This document shows positions 13,735 through 22,792 of a DNA stretch of 64,000 bases, in pieces. The DNA comes from an uncultured Prevotellaceae bacterium (GTDB lineage: Bacteria > Bacteroidota > Bacteroidia > Bacteroidales > UBA3663). Where the stretch lies: the NCBI GenBank assembly GCA_900319235.1, contig ONNR01000002.1, forward strand, positions 22,517-86,516, given 5' to 3'. The notes beneath the pieces were generated by a model, which saw only the letters and a program-made list of their open reading frames with translations, was not told the DNA's origin and did not search any database. The translations under genes were made by a program, and so were the position numbers. Position 1 is the stretch's first letter. Each line of letters starts with the position of its first letter.

Positions 13735-15399
13735 TTATAGCAGGAAAAGCAAGAGCACCTGAATGATTACGACGCGAAGGAACATGCCGAGCGGATAGAC
13801 CGTAGCGTAGCTGACAGCCGGAGCATCGCCCTCGACACTGTCGTTGGCATAAGTGAGAGCCATCGGGTTCGCCATGCTGCCACAAAGTGTTCCATAGATG
13901 GTACCCAGGTCCATCTTGCCCCATTTGAGACACCAGAAAGCGATGAGTAATACAGGGATTACTGTGATGAGGAAGCCCAGGAAGATCCAGAGTGCGCCTT
14001 CGGGACGAAGCATCGTGCTGATAAAGTCGGGGCCGGAGTCAAGACCGAGGCAGGCAAGATAGAGAGATAGACCTACACCGCGCAACATCAAGTTGGCCGA
14101 GCGGGTGGTATAGGTGCGCAGATGCAGTCGCGAGCCATATGCTCCCATTAGGATACCCGCAATGATGGGACCACCTGCTAGACCGAGACGAACTGGAAGG
14201 TTGACACCAGGTACGAAGATGGGGATGCTGCCCAACATCAAGCCGAGGGTGATACCCACGAAGATTGAAGCCAGGTTAGGATCCTTGAGCGACTGGTTGG
14301 CATTGCCGAGTTCGGATTCTGCTTTTGCTATGTCTTCGGCACGACCCACTACAGTGAGACGGTCGCCATATTGCAGCACCAGGTTAGGAGTGGCAAGCAG
14401 GTTGAGGCCCATACGTCCCACACGGCTCACATTAAGTTTGTAACGGTTATGGAGACGCAGCGAACCCAATTTGCGTCCATTGATCGAGCTCTGCGTGATG
14501 ATGATCTTCTTCGAAATGAGTTGCCCGTCGAGGTGGTCCCAATCGACATCCTTGCGGTTCCAGTCCTGGCTCTTATCCTGAAGACCAAAGAGCACGGTGA
14601 GCTGCGGAATATACTGCTCCTCGGTGACCACCATCAGTCGGTCGTTGGCTTGAAGGCTTGTTTCACCGACAGGAGTCACCGTCGTGTCGGCATCGCGCCA
14701 GATGCGCGAGATGATGAACTTGGCATGTGTCAGGTTCACGATATCCTTCACTTTCTGGTCGAAAAGGGCAGGGTTCTTGAGTTGGAACGTAGCAAAGTAA
14801 GGTTCCTTGCCGTCGTCCTGGGGTGGATGGTTGGCCAGTTGTGCAATACGCAGTTTGTTGAGGAATGCCATGGCTAGGATGACACCAACCACACCCAAAG
14901 GGTAGGTGACAGCACAACCTAAGGCAGAACTGCGCGAGTCGATACCGAGCTGGTCGAGTGTCTGTTGGGCTGCTGCAAGAGCGGGTGTGTTGGTGACAGC
15001 ACCACTCAGGATGCCTGCCATATCGGCTATCGGCACGCTGCAAGCGTAGGCCAAACCAAATGCCATCGCTGTACCCAGCATGACGTTGACGGTACTGATG
15101 GCGTTGAGCCGGATGCCTTCGCCCTTGAATGTCGCGAAGAAACCTGGGCCGACTTGTAGGCCGACCTCATAGACAAAGATTACCAGTCCGAAGCTTTGAG
15201 CAAACTTCAGCATCTGCGGGTCGATGGCGAAGCCGAAACTTCCGGCCATGATACCTACAAAGAAGACGAAGGTGGCGCCCAATGAAATGCCAGCCACCCT
15301 GATCTTGCCCAGGGCGGTGCCCAAAGCAATGATACAGGCCAGCACTACGGTTGCTTGAATAGGCGAATGAAGTACCAAAAGCTCGTTGAGCCAGTTCAT
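13735..15399 (-). CDS. AspT/YidE-type transporter with two RCK_C domains
   Basis: 554 residues with five to six transmembrane helices, then a soluble central part, then another membrane half. This is the aspartate:alanine exchanger (AspT, YidE/YbjL duplication) plan. The central part (about 200-370) holds two TrkA-C/RCK_C-like domains, each ending in a 'ND/GDRLMVV' or 'GDRLTVVG' strand. A 'SGAVTNTPALAAAQ' segment in the first half is a family signature, mirrored by 'GTLCGSMANPMALTYA' in the second. The substrate is probably a dicarboxylate or amino acid, not determinable here. It is downstream of the acyl-CoA dehydrogenase gene but separated from it by a long hairpin. Confidence 0.85.
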   Translation of the reverse strand: MNWLNELLVLHSPIQATVVLACIIALGTALGKIRVAGISLGATFVFFVGIMAGSFGFAIDPQMLKFAQSFGLVIFVYEVGLQVGPGFFATFKGEGIRLNAISTVNVMLGTAMAFGLAYACSVPIADMAGILSGAVTNTPALAAAQQTLDQLGIDSRSSALGCAVTYPLGVVGVILAMAFLNKLRIAQLANHPPQDDGKEPYFATFQLKNPALFDQKVKDIVNLTHAKFIISRIWRDADTTVTPVGETSLQANDRLMVVTEEQYIPQLTVLFGLQDKSQDWNRKDVDWDHLDGQLISKKIIITQSSINGRKLGSLRLHNRYKLNVSRVGRMGLNLLATPNLVLQYGDRLTVVGRAEDIAKAESELGNANQSLKDPNLASIFVGITLGLMLGSIPIFVPGVNLPVRLGLAGGPIIAGILMGAYGSRLHLRTYTTRSANLMLRGVGLSLYLACLGLDSGPDFISTMLRPEGALWIFLGFLITVIPVLLIAFWCLKWGKMDLGTIYGTLCGSMANPMALTYANDSVEGDAPAVSYATVYPLGMFLRVVIIQVLLLFLL

Positions 15400-15420
15400 G
15401 CTATTAGTTTTAAAGGGAAT

Positions 15421-15475
15421 GGTCGCTTCACTCTAAAATCTTACTATAAAATAAGAGATTTTGAGCGAAGCGACC
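15421..15475 (-). terminator. Long hairpin between acyl-CoA dehydrogenase and AspT-type genes
   Basis: Arms of about 23 nt (GGTCGCTTCACTCTAAAATC at 15421 and its near complement ending at 15473) surround an AT loop. It lies just after the acyl-CoA dehydrogenase stop and probably terminates or processes the etf operon mRNA. It is much longer than a usual terminator and has only a short T-run. Confidence 0.6.
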
Positions 15476-15486
15476 ACTTTTGTCAA

Positions 15487-17199
15487 TTACTTGCGATAGT
15501 TGTCGAGGTCGGCAGGCTGAGCGTCGGCAACGAAGTCGGCGTGCTTCTCTACCTCAGCAGCAGCGTAGCGTACATAGACCTTGGCGCTCTTCTCGAAGAG
15601 GTCGGGGCACTGAGTGGCGTTGCGGAGGATGAGGATGCTCATCACGGTATCAGCAGCCATCTCGTAGAGGTGACGTGAGCAGAAATCCTTGAACTCGTCG
15701 TCTTTCAGGTCAACGACCTTGGCAACGGCGGCATTGTACTTCTCAGCCATCTTTACGACACGCTCCTTGAGGCCAGCATACTGCTCGGCAATCTCTGTCT
15801 CGGCAAGAAGGTCGTTGATGACTTCACCGTAGAAACCATTGGTGACATAGCGGATGGCAGCAACGGTCTGGAGCTGGGTGGTACCCTCGTAGATTGAAGT
15901 GATGCGAGCATCGCGATATAGACGCTGGCAGGCATACTCGAGCATGAAGCCCGAACCACCGTGAATCTGAATGCAGTCGTAAGAGTTCTGGTTGGCATAC
16001 TCTGAGTTCATGCCCTTGGCCAGAGGCGTGAAGCTGTCGGCGAGCTTGCTGTACTTCTTGAGTTCCTTCTTCTCCTCGGGAGAGAGTTTGCGCTCACGCT
16101 CGATGTCTTCGAGGCACTTGTAGATGTCAACGTAGCGGGCTGTCTGGTAGAGCAGTGCGCGACCGGCGTCGAGCTTGGCCTTCATGATGGCAAGCATGTC
16201 GTAGACAGCAGGGAAGTTGATGATTTCCTTGCCGAACTGACGGCGATCCTTGGCATAAGCCAGACCTTCTTCGTAGGCGGCGGCCGAGATGCCGACCGAC
16301 TGTGCGGCAATGCCGAGGCGTGCGCCGTTCATCAGTGCCATGACGTACTTGATGAGGCCCAGTTTGCGGCTTCCGCAAAGTTCGGCGTGTGCATTCTTAT
16401 ACACCAACTCGCAGGTTGGAGAACCATGGATGCCGAGCTTGTTCTCGATGCGGCGAACGTTTACGCCACCCTGGCGCTTGTCGTAGATGAACATCGAAAG
16501 ACCGCGGCCGTCCTTGGTGCCTTCCTCCGAACGTGCCAGCACGAGGTGGATATCGGAGTCACCATTGGTGATGAATCGCTTGCAGCCATTGAGCAGCCAG
16601 CAGTTGTCTTCTTCACTCCAGGTAGCCTTGAGCATGACGCTCTGCAGGTCGGAGCCGGCATCTGGCTCGGTAAGGTCCATCGACATGGTCTCACCGGCAC
16701 ATACGCGTGGAACGAAGCGTTGGCGCTGGTCTTCGTCACCGAACTCATAAAGGGTCTCGATGCAGTCCTGCAGCGACCAGATGTTCTCGAAGCCGGCATC
16801 GGCCGATGCAATCATCTCGTTGATGATGGTGTAGGCGGTGCTGGGGAGGTTGAGGCCACCGTAACGACGTGGCATGGTGACTCCACAGAGACCTGCCTTG
16901 ACGGTAGCGTCAAGGTTTTCGTAGGTCTTCGAAGCGTAGCGCACGCGACCGTTCTCACAATGAGGACCTTCGGCATCGACAGCTTCGGCATTGGGTGCAA
17001 TGATGTTAGCGCAGATGTCGCCCGTGAGTTCGCAGACGCGATCGTAGGAATCGAGGGCATCCTCAAAGTCCTGGGGAGCATAGTCGTAGGCATCCTTGTT
17101 GGCAAAGTTGCGCTCCTTGAGCTCAACGATGCGCTTCATCAGCGGATTATTCTCAAGCTCGAACTTCAGTTCGGGATGATCAGTATAGAAATTTGCCAT
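15487..17199 (-). CDS. Acyl-CoA dehydrogenase family protein
   Basis: 570 residues, longer than short-chain acyl-CoA dehydrogenases (about 380) because of a C-terminal extension typical of Bacteroidales members. The FAD-dependent core has 'MDLTEPDAGSDLQ' and 'KRFITNGDSDIHLVLAR' in the middle domain. The catalytic-base region is 'ITSIYEGTTQLQ' (Glu, about residue 435). It would oxidise acyl-CoA or, working in reverse with ETF, reduce an enoyl-CoA. It is the last gene of the etfB-etfA-small membrane protein-acd operon, starting 6 nt after the small protein. Substrate chain is unknown. Confidence 0.92.
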   Translation of the reverse strand: MANFYTDHPELKFELENNPLMKRIVELKERNFANKDAYDYAPQDFEDALDSYDRVCELTGDICANIIAPNAEAVDAEGPHCENGRVRYASKTYENLDATVKAGLCGVTMPRRYGGLNLPSTAYTIINEMIASADAGFENIWSLQDCIETLYEFGDEDQRQRFVPRVCAGETMSMDLTEPDAGSDLQSVMLKATWSEEDNCWLLNGCKRFITNGDSDIHLVLARSEEGTKDGRGLSMFIYDKRQGGVNVRRIENKLGIHGSPTCELVYKNAHAELCGSRKLGLIKYVMALMNGARLGIAAQSVGISAAAYEEGLAYAKDRRQFGKEIINFPAVYDMLAIMKAKLDAGRALLYQTARYVDIYKCLEDIERERKLSPEEKKELKKYSKLADSFTPLAKGMNSEYANQNSYDCIQIHGGSGFMLEYACQRLYRDARITSIYEGTTQLQTVAAIRYVTNGFYGEVINDLLAETEIAEQYAGLKERVVKMAEKYNAAVAKVVDLKDDEFKDFCSRHLYEMAADTVMSILILRNATQCPDLFEKSAKVYVRYAAAEVEKHADFVADAQPADLDNYRK

Positions 17200-17205
17200 A
17201 ATTCC

Positions 17206-17382
17206 TTATTTGTTTTCGTGATTTTTCTTATAGATTCTTCCACCGATGCGGCTGCCGAACCATGCAGAACACAGAACAGCCAGAACATTCCATCCAGCTT
17301 TTCCTTCTGGACTGCCTGTTAAATAACTGGCAACCAGGAAAGCCAAGACAACAACGATGAGTAGATAATCTAATACTTTCAT
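17206..17382 (-). CDS. 58-aa two-helix membrane protein within the ETF operon
   Basis: A short gene translated by hand: it begins MKVLDYLLIVVVLAFLVA and ends with GGRIYKKNHENK. Two hydrophobic segments (about 5-21 and 30-44) are joined by 'TGSPEGKAGWN', and the tail is basic, so it is probably a small inner-membrane protein. Its ATG (17382-17380) follows the etfA stop after one base and its TAA is 6 nt before the acyl-CoA dehydrogenase ATG. That tight packing is the main reason to accept it. I do not recognise a family; it may anchor the ETF/dehydrogenase pair at the membrane, which is speculation. Confidence 0.8.
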   Translation of the reverse strand: MKVLDYLLIVVVLAFLVASYLTGSPEGKAGWNVLAVLCSAWFGSRIGGRIYKKNHENK

Positions 17383-17383
17383 C

Positions 17384-18427
17384 TTATTTAGAATTCTTCT
17401 TGTAGTACTTAATCATCTTTGGAATAACCTCCTCGACGGTGCCGTTGATGACGTAGTCGGCGATGGTGTTGATAGGAGCGTTGGGGTCGTTGTTGATCGA
17501 GATGATGATGCCCGACTCCTGCATGCCAGCGATGTGCTGGATCTGACCAGAGATACCGCAGGCGATATAAACCTTCGGACGAACGGTGACACCTGTCTGG
17601 CCGATCTGACGGTCGTGATCGACGAAACCGGCATCGACGGCAGCACGGCTGGCGCCTACCTCGGCGTGGATTTCCTTGGCAAGGTCAAAGAGCATATCGA
17701 AGTTTTCCTTCGAACCCATGCCGTAACCACCAGAAACGATGATCGAAGCACCCTTGAGGTTGTGCTTGGCCTTCTCGACGTGACGGTCGAGGACACGCAC
17801 TACATATTCAGTCTCGGGAACATACTTGGCAACATCGTGACGAATCACCTCGCCCTTGTAGTTCTCGTCGAGCACTTCCTTCTTCATCACGCCTTCGCGA
17901 ACGGTAGCCATCTGTGGACGGTGCTCGGGGTTGACGATGGTGGCAACAATATTACCGCCAAAGGCTGGACGAATCTGGTAGAGTTTGTTCTCGTAATGCT
18001 TAGAGATGGGCTTCATGTTTGCATCAAAGCCAACATTCATGTCGAAATCACCAATCTCAAGCTCAGTGCAGTCGGCGGTGAGGCCGCTGAAGAGGGCAGA
18101 AGAAACGCGAGGACCGAGGTCACGGCCTACTACGTCGGCACCCATCAGGCAGATCTGAGGATCCTCCTCCTTGAAGAGGTTGACGAGAATGGCGGTGTGG
18201 GGATTGGAAGTGTAGGGGAAGAGACCTGGAGCGTCGAAGACGTGAACACGGTCAACGCCATACTTCATTACCTGGTTCTCGATGCCATCGAGGCCAGAGC
18301 CGGCGCAGACACACTCCAACTGTACGCCAAGAGTATTGGCGAGCTTGCGACCCTTGGTCAGGAGTTCGAGGCTGACGTCCTTGACGGTCTTGCCTTCGAT
18401 TTCGCAATATACAAATACGCTGTTCAT
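17384..18427 (-). CDS. etfA: Electron transfer flavoprotein subunit alpha
   Basis: 347 residues from the ATG at 18427 (MNSVFVYCEIEGK). An in-frame TTG at 18439 would overlap the etfB stop and is less likely. The C-terminal FAD-binding domain shows 'SIIVSGGYGMGSKENFDML', 'EVGASRAAVDAGFVDHDRQIGQTG' and 'KVYIACGISGQIQHIAGM', all ETF-alpha hallmarks, then 'INNDPNAPI'. With EtfB it carries electrons between the acyl-CoA dehydrogenase and another redox partner. It lies 4 nt from etfB. Confidence 0.96.
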   Translation of the reverse strand: MNSVFVYCEIEGKTVKDVSLELLTKGRKLANTLGVQLECVCAGSGLDGIENQVMKYGVDRVHVFDAPGLFPYTSNPHTAILVNLFKEEDPQICLMGADVVGRDLGPRVSSALFSGLTADCTELEIGDFDMNVGFDANMKPISKHYENKLYQIRPAFGGNIVATIVNPEHRPQMATVREGVMKKEVLDENYKGEVIRHDVAKYVPETEYVVRVLDRHVEKAKHNLKGASIIVSGGYGMGSKENFDMLFDLAKEIHAEVGASRAAVDAGFVDHDRQIGQTGVTVRPKVYIACGISGQIQHIAGMQESGIIISINNDPNAPINTIADYVINGTVEEVIPKMIKYYKKNSK

Positions 18428-18431
18428 ACTA

Positions 18432-19313
18432 TTAGCCAATAATCTTATCGTTCAACAATTCTACAATCAGTCCCTCTACGTCGGCATCGCTGCTGGTGAG
18501 GGTCTTGCTCTCCTTGGCCTTGAAGACAATGTTCTTCACGGTCTTCACGTTGGTCGGAGAACCGGTCTTGCCCACCTGCTTCATGTCGGCGTCGATGTCG
18601 GCAGCACCCCACTGGGTGATGTTGAGGTAAGGCTTGACAGCGATGGCTGCAGCCAATTTCTCAGCCTGTTCGGGAGTGCGCTCAGCAGGAGCTGTAGCAT
18701 TCTTATACTTCATGACGCGCTTGGCGTTGCGTGGACGGCAGGGAGCAGCCGAACCATTCACGGTGACAACGAGTGGGAGTGGAGCCTCAACGGTCTCAAC
18801 ACCACCATCGATGTGCCGCTTGATGACAACCTTCTTGGCTTCTGGGTCAAGGCTAAGGATCTCCTCTGCATAGGTCACCTGGGTCAGACCAAGTTTCTCG
18901 GCCACCTGAGGACCTACCTGTGCCGTGTCGCCGTCGATGGCCTGACGACCACCAAGGATGATGTCAAATCCACCAATCTTCTTGATGGCTTGGGCAATGG
19001 TGTAAGAGGTAGCAAGGGTATCGGCGCCGCCGAGGCAGCGGTCGGTGATTACATAACCAGCATCAGCGCCACGATAGAGCGCTTCACGAACCACCTCAGC
19101 AGACTTGGGAAGACCCATGGTAACGACCGAAACGGTGGAACCTGGGAACTGCTCCTTAAGGCGAAGCGCCTGCTCGAGTGCATTGAGGTCATCGGGATTG
19201 AAGACTGCAGGAAGGGCAGCACGATTGACGGTTCCTTCGGGAGTCATGGCGTCAGGACCCACGTTGCGGGTGTCTGGTACCTGCTTGGCAAGTACGATAA
19301 TCTTTAGTGCCAT
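18432..19313 (-). CDS. etfB: Electron transfer flavoprotein subunit beta
   Basis: 293 residues starting MALKIIVLAKQVPDT, the standard ETF-beta start. 'NPDDLNALEQALRLKE' and 'RGADAGYVITD' are typical. The loop 'GGRQAIDGDTAQVGPQVAE' binds AMP (or a second FAD in bifurcating ETFs). It is the first gene of the operon; a TTG/TAACTTTG promoter lies at 19397-19426. Whether this ETF bifurcates electrons cannot be decided from sequence inspection alone. Confidence 0.96.
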   Translation of the reverse strand: MALKIIVLAKQVPDTRNVGPDAMTPEGTVNRAALPAVFNPDDLNALEQALRLKEQFPGSTVSVVTMGLPKSAEVVREALYRGADAGYVITDRCLGGADTLATSYTIAQAIKKIGGFDIILGGRQAIDGDTAQVGPQVAEKLGLTQVTYAEEILSLDPEAKKVVIKRHIDGGVETVEAPLPLVVTVNGSAAPCRPRNAKRVMKYKNATAPAERTPEQAEKLAAAIAVKPYLNITQWGAADIDADMKQVGKTGSPTNVKTVKNIVFKAKESKTLTSSDADVEGLIVELLNDKIIG

Positions 19314-19396
19314 AAATTAAATAATGTATATTTAAATTGTTTCTTTGTTGTTTCTTTTTTTTGAATAATGACAACGATTGCTCTAAATAAACGATG

Positions 19397-19426
19397 CAAA
19401 GTTATACAAAAAAAATGAGCCAGCAA
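19397..19426 (-). promoter_or_regulatory. Promoter of the etfBA-acd operon
   Basis: On the minus strand, TAACTTTG (19404-19397) is preceded by TTG (19426-19424) with a 19-bp spacer. It is 84 nt upstream of the etfB start codon. Confidence 0.7.
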
Positions 19427-19580
19427 AGCGATTGACGCGAAATTCAGCGGGTTATACCTCCAAAATGCCCGTTTTTGCCCCTTTTGGAACGTAGATAATG
19501 CACAATATTGCCAAAAGTGTGCATCGATTTTGTCGGAAAATCAATCTTGAACCTTAATTCGCTCTTCGCGTTCGTAGTAT

Positions 19581-19982
19581 GACCAATCTTAGCCAAAAAA
19601 GGTCATGCTCCCACAGAAGAATAACCAATCTCGGCCAAGATTGGTCATACTTCTATCGTAGCAAGCACTCTGACGGCCGACAGAGTACTCTTTCCAACCG
19701 GAGCATAACCAATCTTGGCCAAGAAAGGTCATGCTCCCGCAGAAGAATAACCAATTCTGGCCAAGATTGGTTATGCCTCCATCGTAGCAAGCATCACGAC
19801 GGCCGACAGAGTACTTTATTCCATCGTAGCATAACCAATTCTGGCCAAGATTGGTCATGTCTCCATCGAAGCAAGCATTATCCCGGCCAACAGAGTGTTC
19901 CATCCAATCGGAGCATGACCAATCTTGGCCAAGAAAGGTCATACTCCCACAGAAGAATAACCAATCTTGGCCAAGAAAGGTC
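19581..19982. repeat. Array 1: ten GGCC-centred palindromes at an exact 42-bp pitch
   Basis: Two palindrome types alternate. Type A is 24 bp (ideal form GACCAATCTTGG plus its complement) at 19581, 19623, 19707, 19749, 19833, 19917 and 19959. Type B is 20 bp (ACTCTGTCGGCCGACAGAGT-like) at 19667, 19793 and 19877. The order is A A B A A B A B A A. Spacers are 18 nt between two A units and 20 nt otherwise, so every centre-to-centre distance is exactly 42 bp, and the central tetramer lies at 19591, 19633, 19675 and so on to 19969. Spacers are themselves conserved (for example ATCGTAGCAAGC). The region lies between the divergent etfB and 20141 genes. The frames left open by a 42-bp period are not convincing genes. 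Confidence 0.95.
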
Positions 19983-20037
19983 ATACGGCGAAAAAAGATG
20001 ATTATCCTTCGAATATTATTAGTTTTTGTACTGAAAA

Positions 20038-20069
20038 TTTGGAGATTTGGACAATAGTTTGTATCTTTG
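20038..20069 (+). promoter_or_regulatory. Promoter of the 20141 secreted protein gene
   Basis: TTTG at 20038-20041 and TATCTTTG at 20062-20069 with 20 bp between them. It starts 55 bp after the last palindrome of array 1. Confidence 0.75.
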
Positions 20070-20140
20070 CAGCGGTTGGACGCAGATTTCCAGCCTTGGA
20101 AGATTCGTTTAATCACACATACAAACCAAATTAATTACCA

Positions 20141-21304
20141 ATGAAGAAGTTTCTACTATTTGCATTGTCCTTCCTCCCGGCTTATATGATGGCTTCGGGT
20201 TGGGATGGCCAAACCATCGCATCGTCGTATGCTGGCGGTAATGGGACCGAAGAGAGTCCCTATCTTATTTCTACAGCTGAAGAACTGGCAAAACTTGCTG
20301 CCGATCTGAACGCAGATCCTTCCTGCACAAAGGGTGTATTCTATCGGATGACAACCGACATCACGTTCAACGATTCGGTTTTCACGCGCATCGTCCCAAC
20401 CACGCGGCCAAACGAGTATGCCGACTATCCGGCTGACTCGTCGGTCTTCAAGCGCACACCTATCATCGGTGGGCATGTGAAGGATGGTGTGAGCACCTAT
20501 TTCGAAGGTTCGTTTGATGGAGGAGGACATACTATCATCGGTCTTTATGTCTGGGACCAAAGTATCACCTATGTTGGACTCTTCTCGATGTGCAAAGGGG
20601 CCAGCATCAGGAACCTACGCATCACTGACTCCTATTTTCTGACCAATGCACAATTCGGCGTGCTTGCTGGGCAGGTAATCGATAGCGAACTGCTCAACTG
20701 TGCCGTGGATAGCTGCTACAGCGAGGGCGGTGGCTCGAAGGGCGGATTGCTGGCAGGTACCCTCGAAGGCACTACCACGATGCAGAACTGCTATGCCGAA
20801 GGCTGGGTCTTTGGCAAGAACGATATGGGCGGCCTTGTAGGGCGCATCGGTGTGAGGGACGGAAACTCGTGCGTGGTGAACAACTGCTTCAGTTATGTCT
20901 ATCTGCGCGTGAAGCGTCGCAACAATGGCTCGCTGGCTTTCGATATCCATGCAAATGCCCAGGTCGATAACTGCTATTGGATTGCCCTCGAGGAGGCGAA
21001 ACAACCGGTTTGGACTGGTGCCGAATTGCTTGGCGAGAACATTCGTCAGCTTACGGCTGAAGAGTTCGCTTCCGAAGATCTGGTCAACGAATTGAATCGG
21101 GTGGCCGCCGACATTCCCGATGCCTGCCACTGGAAGGTTGGGAGCAAGCATCCACTGTTGGATTTCTCTAGTATGGTCTCTATCCAATCTATTTCTGTAA
21201 GTCGTCTCGATGACGATATGCCAAAATATAACCTGCAAGGACAAAAGGTCGATGCAGGTTACAGGGGTTTATTGATAAGCAATGGAAAGAAGATACTGAA
21301 ATAA
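20141..21304 (+). CDS. Secreted protein with GLUG-like repeats and shared C-terminal tail
   Basis: 387 residues with a signal peptide (1-18, ending MMASG). The region 'YAGGNGTEESPYLISTAEELAKLA' followed by 'FDGGGHTIIGLYV' and 'GGLVGRIG' is the pattern of GLUG-repeat/right-handed helical surface proteins of Bacteroidales. The C-terminus 'MPKYNLQGQKVDAGYRG...NGKKILK' matches the short tail common to Prevotella exported proteins. Function is unknown; adhesion or glycan binding is a guess. It is monocistronic, convergent with asd. Confidence 0.75.
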   Translation: MKKFLLFALSFLPAYMMASGWDGQTIASSYAGGNGTEESPYLISTAEELAKLAADLNADPSCTKGVFYRMTTDITFNDSVFTRIVPTTRPNEYADYPADSSVFKRTPIIGGHVKDGVSTYFEGSFDGGGHTIIGLYVWDQSITYVGLFSMCKGASIRNLRITDSYFLTNAQFGVLAGQVIDSELLNCAVDSCYSEGGGSKGGLLAGTLEGTTTMQNCYAEGWVFGKNDMGGLVGRIGVRDGNSCVVNNCFSYVYLRVKRRNNGSLAFDIHANAQVDNCYWIALEEAKQPVWTGAELLGENIRQLTAEEFASEDLVNELNRVAADIPDACHWKVGSKHPLLDFSSMVSIQSISVSRLDDDMPKYNLQGQKVDAGYRGLLISNGKKILK

Positions 21305-21354
21305 TGGTAGAATCGTTCACTCTCCCAGAGGTAGAGGTTTAGTAGTCTATTCCA

Positions 21355-22377
21355 TCAATTCTTGCCGTTGAGACCATTGTTTGCAATGAGCCACTCGGCA
21401 ATCTGTACGGCGTTGAGGGCGGCGCCTTTCTTGATCTGGTCGCCAACGAGCCAGAAGGAGAGGCCGTGGTCGTCAGCCAGATCCTTGCGGATACGTCCTA
21501 CATAAACATCGTCCTTGCCAGCGAGGAAGAGAGGCATCGGATATTCCTTTTTCTCGGGATTGTCCATGAGCTGGACACCCTCGCCCTTGCGGATAGCCTC
21601 CTTGAACTCTTCGATGCTAACAGGTTCCTCGGTTTCGACCCAAACGGCTTCGCTGTGGCTGCGGAGAGATGGAACACGCACGCAGGTGGCCGAGCAAAGG
21701 GCATCGGTGTGCATGATTTTGCGTGTCTCGTTGTACATCTTCATCTCCTCCTTGGTGTATCCGTTTTCGGTGAAGACGTCAATCTGCGGGATGACGTTGT
21801 AAGCAAGCTGGTAGGCAAACTTCTCGACGGTGACAGGCTCGCCGTTGAGTACCTGGCGATACTGCGTCTCCAGTTCCTTCATGGCTGCGGCTCCCGCACC
21901 TGATGCTGCCTGATATGAGGCTACACGGATCTTCTTGATGTGGCTGATGTTCTCAATGCACTGCAGTACCACAACCATCATGATGGTGGTGCAGTTTGGA
22001 TTGGCAATGATTCCCTTAGGACGAACGAGCGCATCCTTGGCATTGCACTCGGGTACTACGAGGGGTACGTCGGGGTCCATGCGGAATGCCGAGCTGTTGT
22101 CAATCATCACGGCACCATATTTCGTAATGTCGGCTGCGAACTCCTTCGAAGTGCCACCGCCTGCCGAAGTGAAGGCGATATCTACGCCCTTGAAGTCCTC
22201 GGTGTCGTGCTTGAGCTCCTTGACAACGATATCCTTGCCACGGAAGTTATAAGTACGACCTGCTGAACGGCTTGAGCCGAACAACAGAAGCTCATCGATA
22301 GGGAAGTTGCGTTCGTCGAGTACGCGAAGGAATTCCTGTCCCACGGCGCCACTGGCACCAACAATTGCTACTCTCAT
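21355..22377 (-). CDS. asd: Aspartate-semialdehyde dehydrogenase
   Basis: 340 residues. The enzyme reduces aspartyl phosphate to aspartate semialdehyde, the branch point to lysine/diaminopimelate, threonine and methionine. It has an N-terminal NADP-binding motif ([11 protein letters not shown]), the catalytic Cys at 129 in 'NPNCTTIMM' and the catalytic His in '[13 protein letters not shown]' (about 240). '[14 protein letters not shown]' is also a family hallmark. A TTG/TATCTTTG promoter lies at 22447-22477. Confidence 0.97.
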   Translation of the reverse strand: MRVAIVGASGAVGQEFLRVLDERNFPIDELLLFGSSRSAGRTYNFRGKDIVVKELKHDTEDFKGVDIAFTSAGGGTSKEFAADITKYGAVMIDNSSAFRMDPDVPLVVPECNAKDALVRPKGIIANPNCTTIMMVVVLQCIENISHIKKIRVASYQAASGAGAAAMKELETQYRQVLNGEPVTVEKFAYQLAYNVIPQIDVFTENGYTKEEMKMYNETRKIMHTDALCSATCVRVPSLRSHSEAVWVETEEPVSIEEFKEAIRKGEGVQLMDNPEKKEYPMPLFLAGKDDVYVGRIRKDLADDHGLSFWLVGDQIKKGAALNAVQIAEWLIANNGLNGKN

Positions 22378-22446
22378 TTCTTTTATTTGATTTTGTTATT
22401 ATGTTTCTTTATGCGCAAAGAGAAGAGGATGCGCTTAAATTGGGCG

Positions 22447-22477
22447 CAAAGATACGCATTTTTATAGGTTCTGCCAA
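22447..22477 (-). promoter_or_regulatory. Promoter of asd
   Basis: On the minus strand, TATCTTTG (22454-22447) with TTG (22477-22475) 20 bp upstream, 70 nt before the asd start. Confidence 0.75.
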
Positions 22478-22573
22478 GAAAATGGATAAAAAATCGATTG
22501 AAAGCCGGAAAAACATAGCATTTTGCAATGTATATATGTTGGTTGAGGGACTTTTCGTTATAATGGATTGACG

Positions 22574-22635
22574 GAATGTCGTTATTTTAGAATATCGTAA
22601 TTTCGTAATGCCGTTATTCCGAAATTACGAAATTA
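22574..22635. repeat. TTTCGTAAT inverted-repeat element, copy 1
   Basis: AATTTCGTAAT (22599-22609) pairs perfectly with 22624-22634. The same words (ATTTCGTAATrCCG, CGGAATGyCG) recur at 58681-58748 in another intergenic site, marking a dispersed palindromic element. Confidence 0.6.
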
Positions 22636-22755
22636 TCAGAACCATCGTTTTTGCTATTTTATCGATGCTATATTTATTTAGGTGTAAAATCGTACAAAAT
22701 GCTGATAATGAAAGGGGATTTGGGGTGTCATATTTTATATTTGAAATATCAGCTA

Positions 22756-22786
22756 TTGCGGGAATCGGAAAAAGTTCGTACCTTTG
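22756..22786 (+). promoter_or_regulatory. Promoter of a candidate small RNA
   Basis: TTG at 22756-22758 and TACCTTTG at 22779-22786 with a 20-bp spacer. No gene start suits it except the MATE gene, from which it is separated by a strong terminator. Confidence 0.7.
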
Positions 22787-22792
22787 CAGCGC

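Larger units (their letters stand above)
19314..20140. other. Divergent intergenic region etfB / secreted protein gene
   Basis: An 827-nt gene-free stretch. It holds the etfB promoter (19397-19426), a featureless AT-rich part (19430-19575), the palindrome array (19581-19982), the promoter of the 20141 gene (20038-20069) and that gene's leader. Confidence 0.85.

Noticed and set aside
16387..18442. Plus-strand frames of 302-311 codons opposite the acyl-CoA dehydrogenase and etfA genes
   Set aside because: Antisense shadows without promoters or recognisable domains; the minus-strand proteins are unambiguous.
19581..19982. CRISPR array
   Set aside because: Repeat and spacer lengths look superficially suitable, but the spacers are conserved rather than unique, two repeat types alternate and no cas gene is present.
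19579..20116. Open frames of 140 and 175 codons on opposite strands with a 14-residue repeat (ITNLGQDWS-type) across array 1
   Set aside because: 42 bp is a multiple of three, so an array without stops stays open on several frames at once. Both strands are open, starts are badly placed and the palindromes explain the sequence better than a protein.
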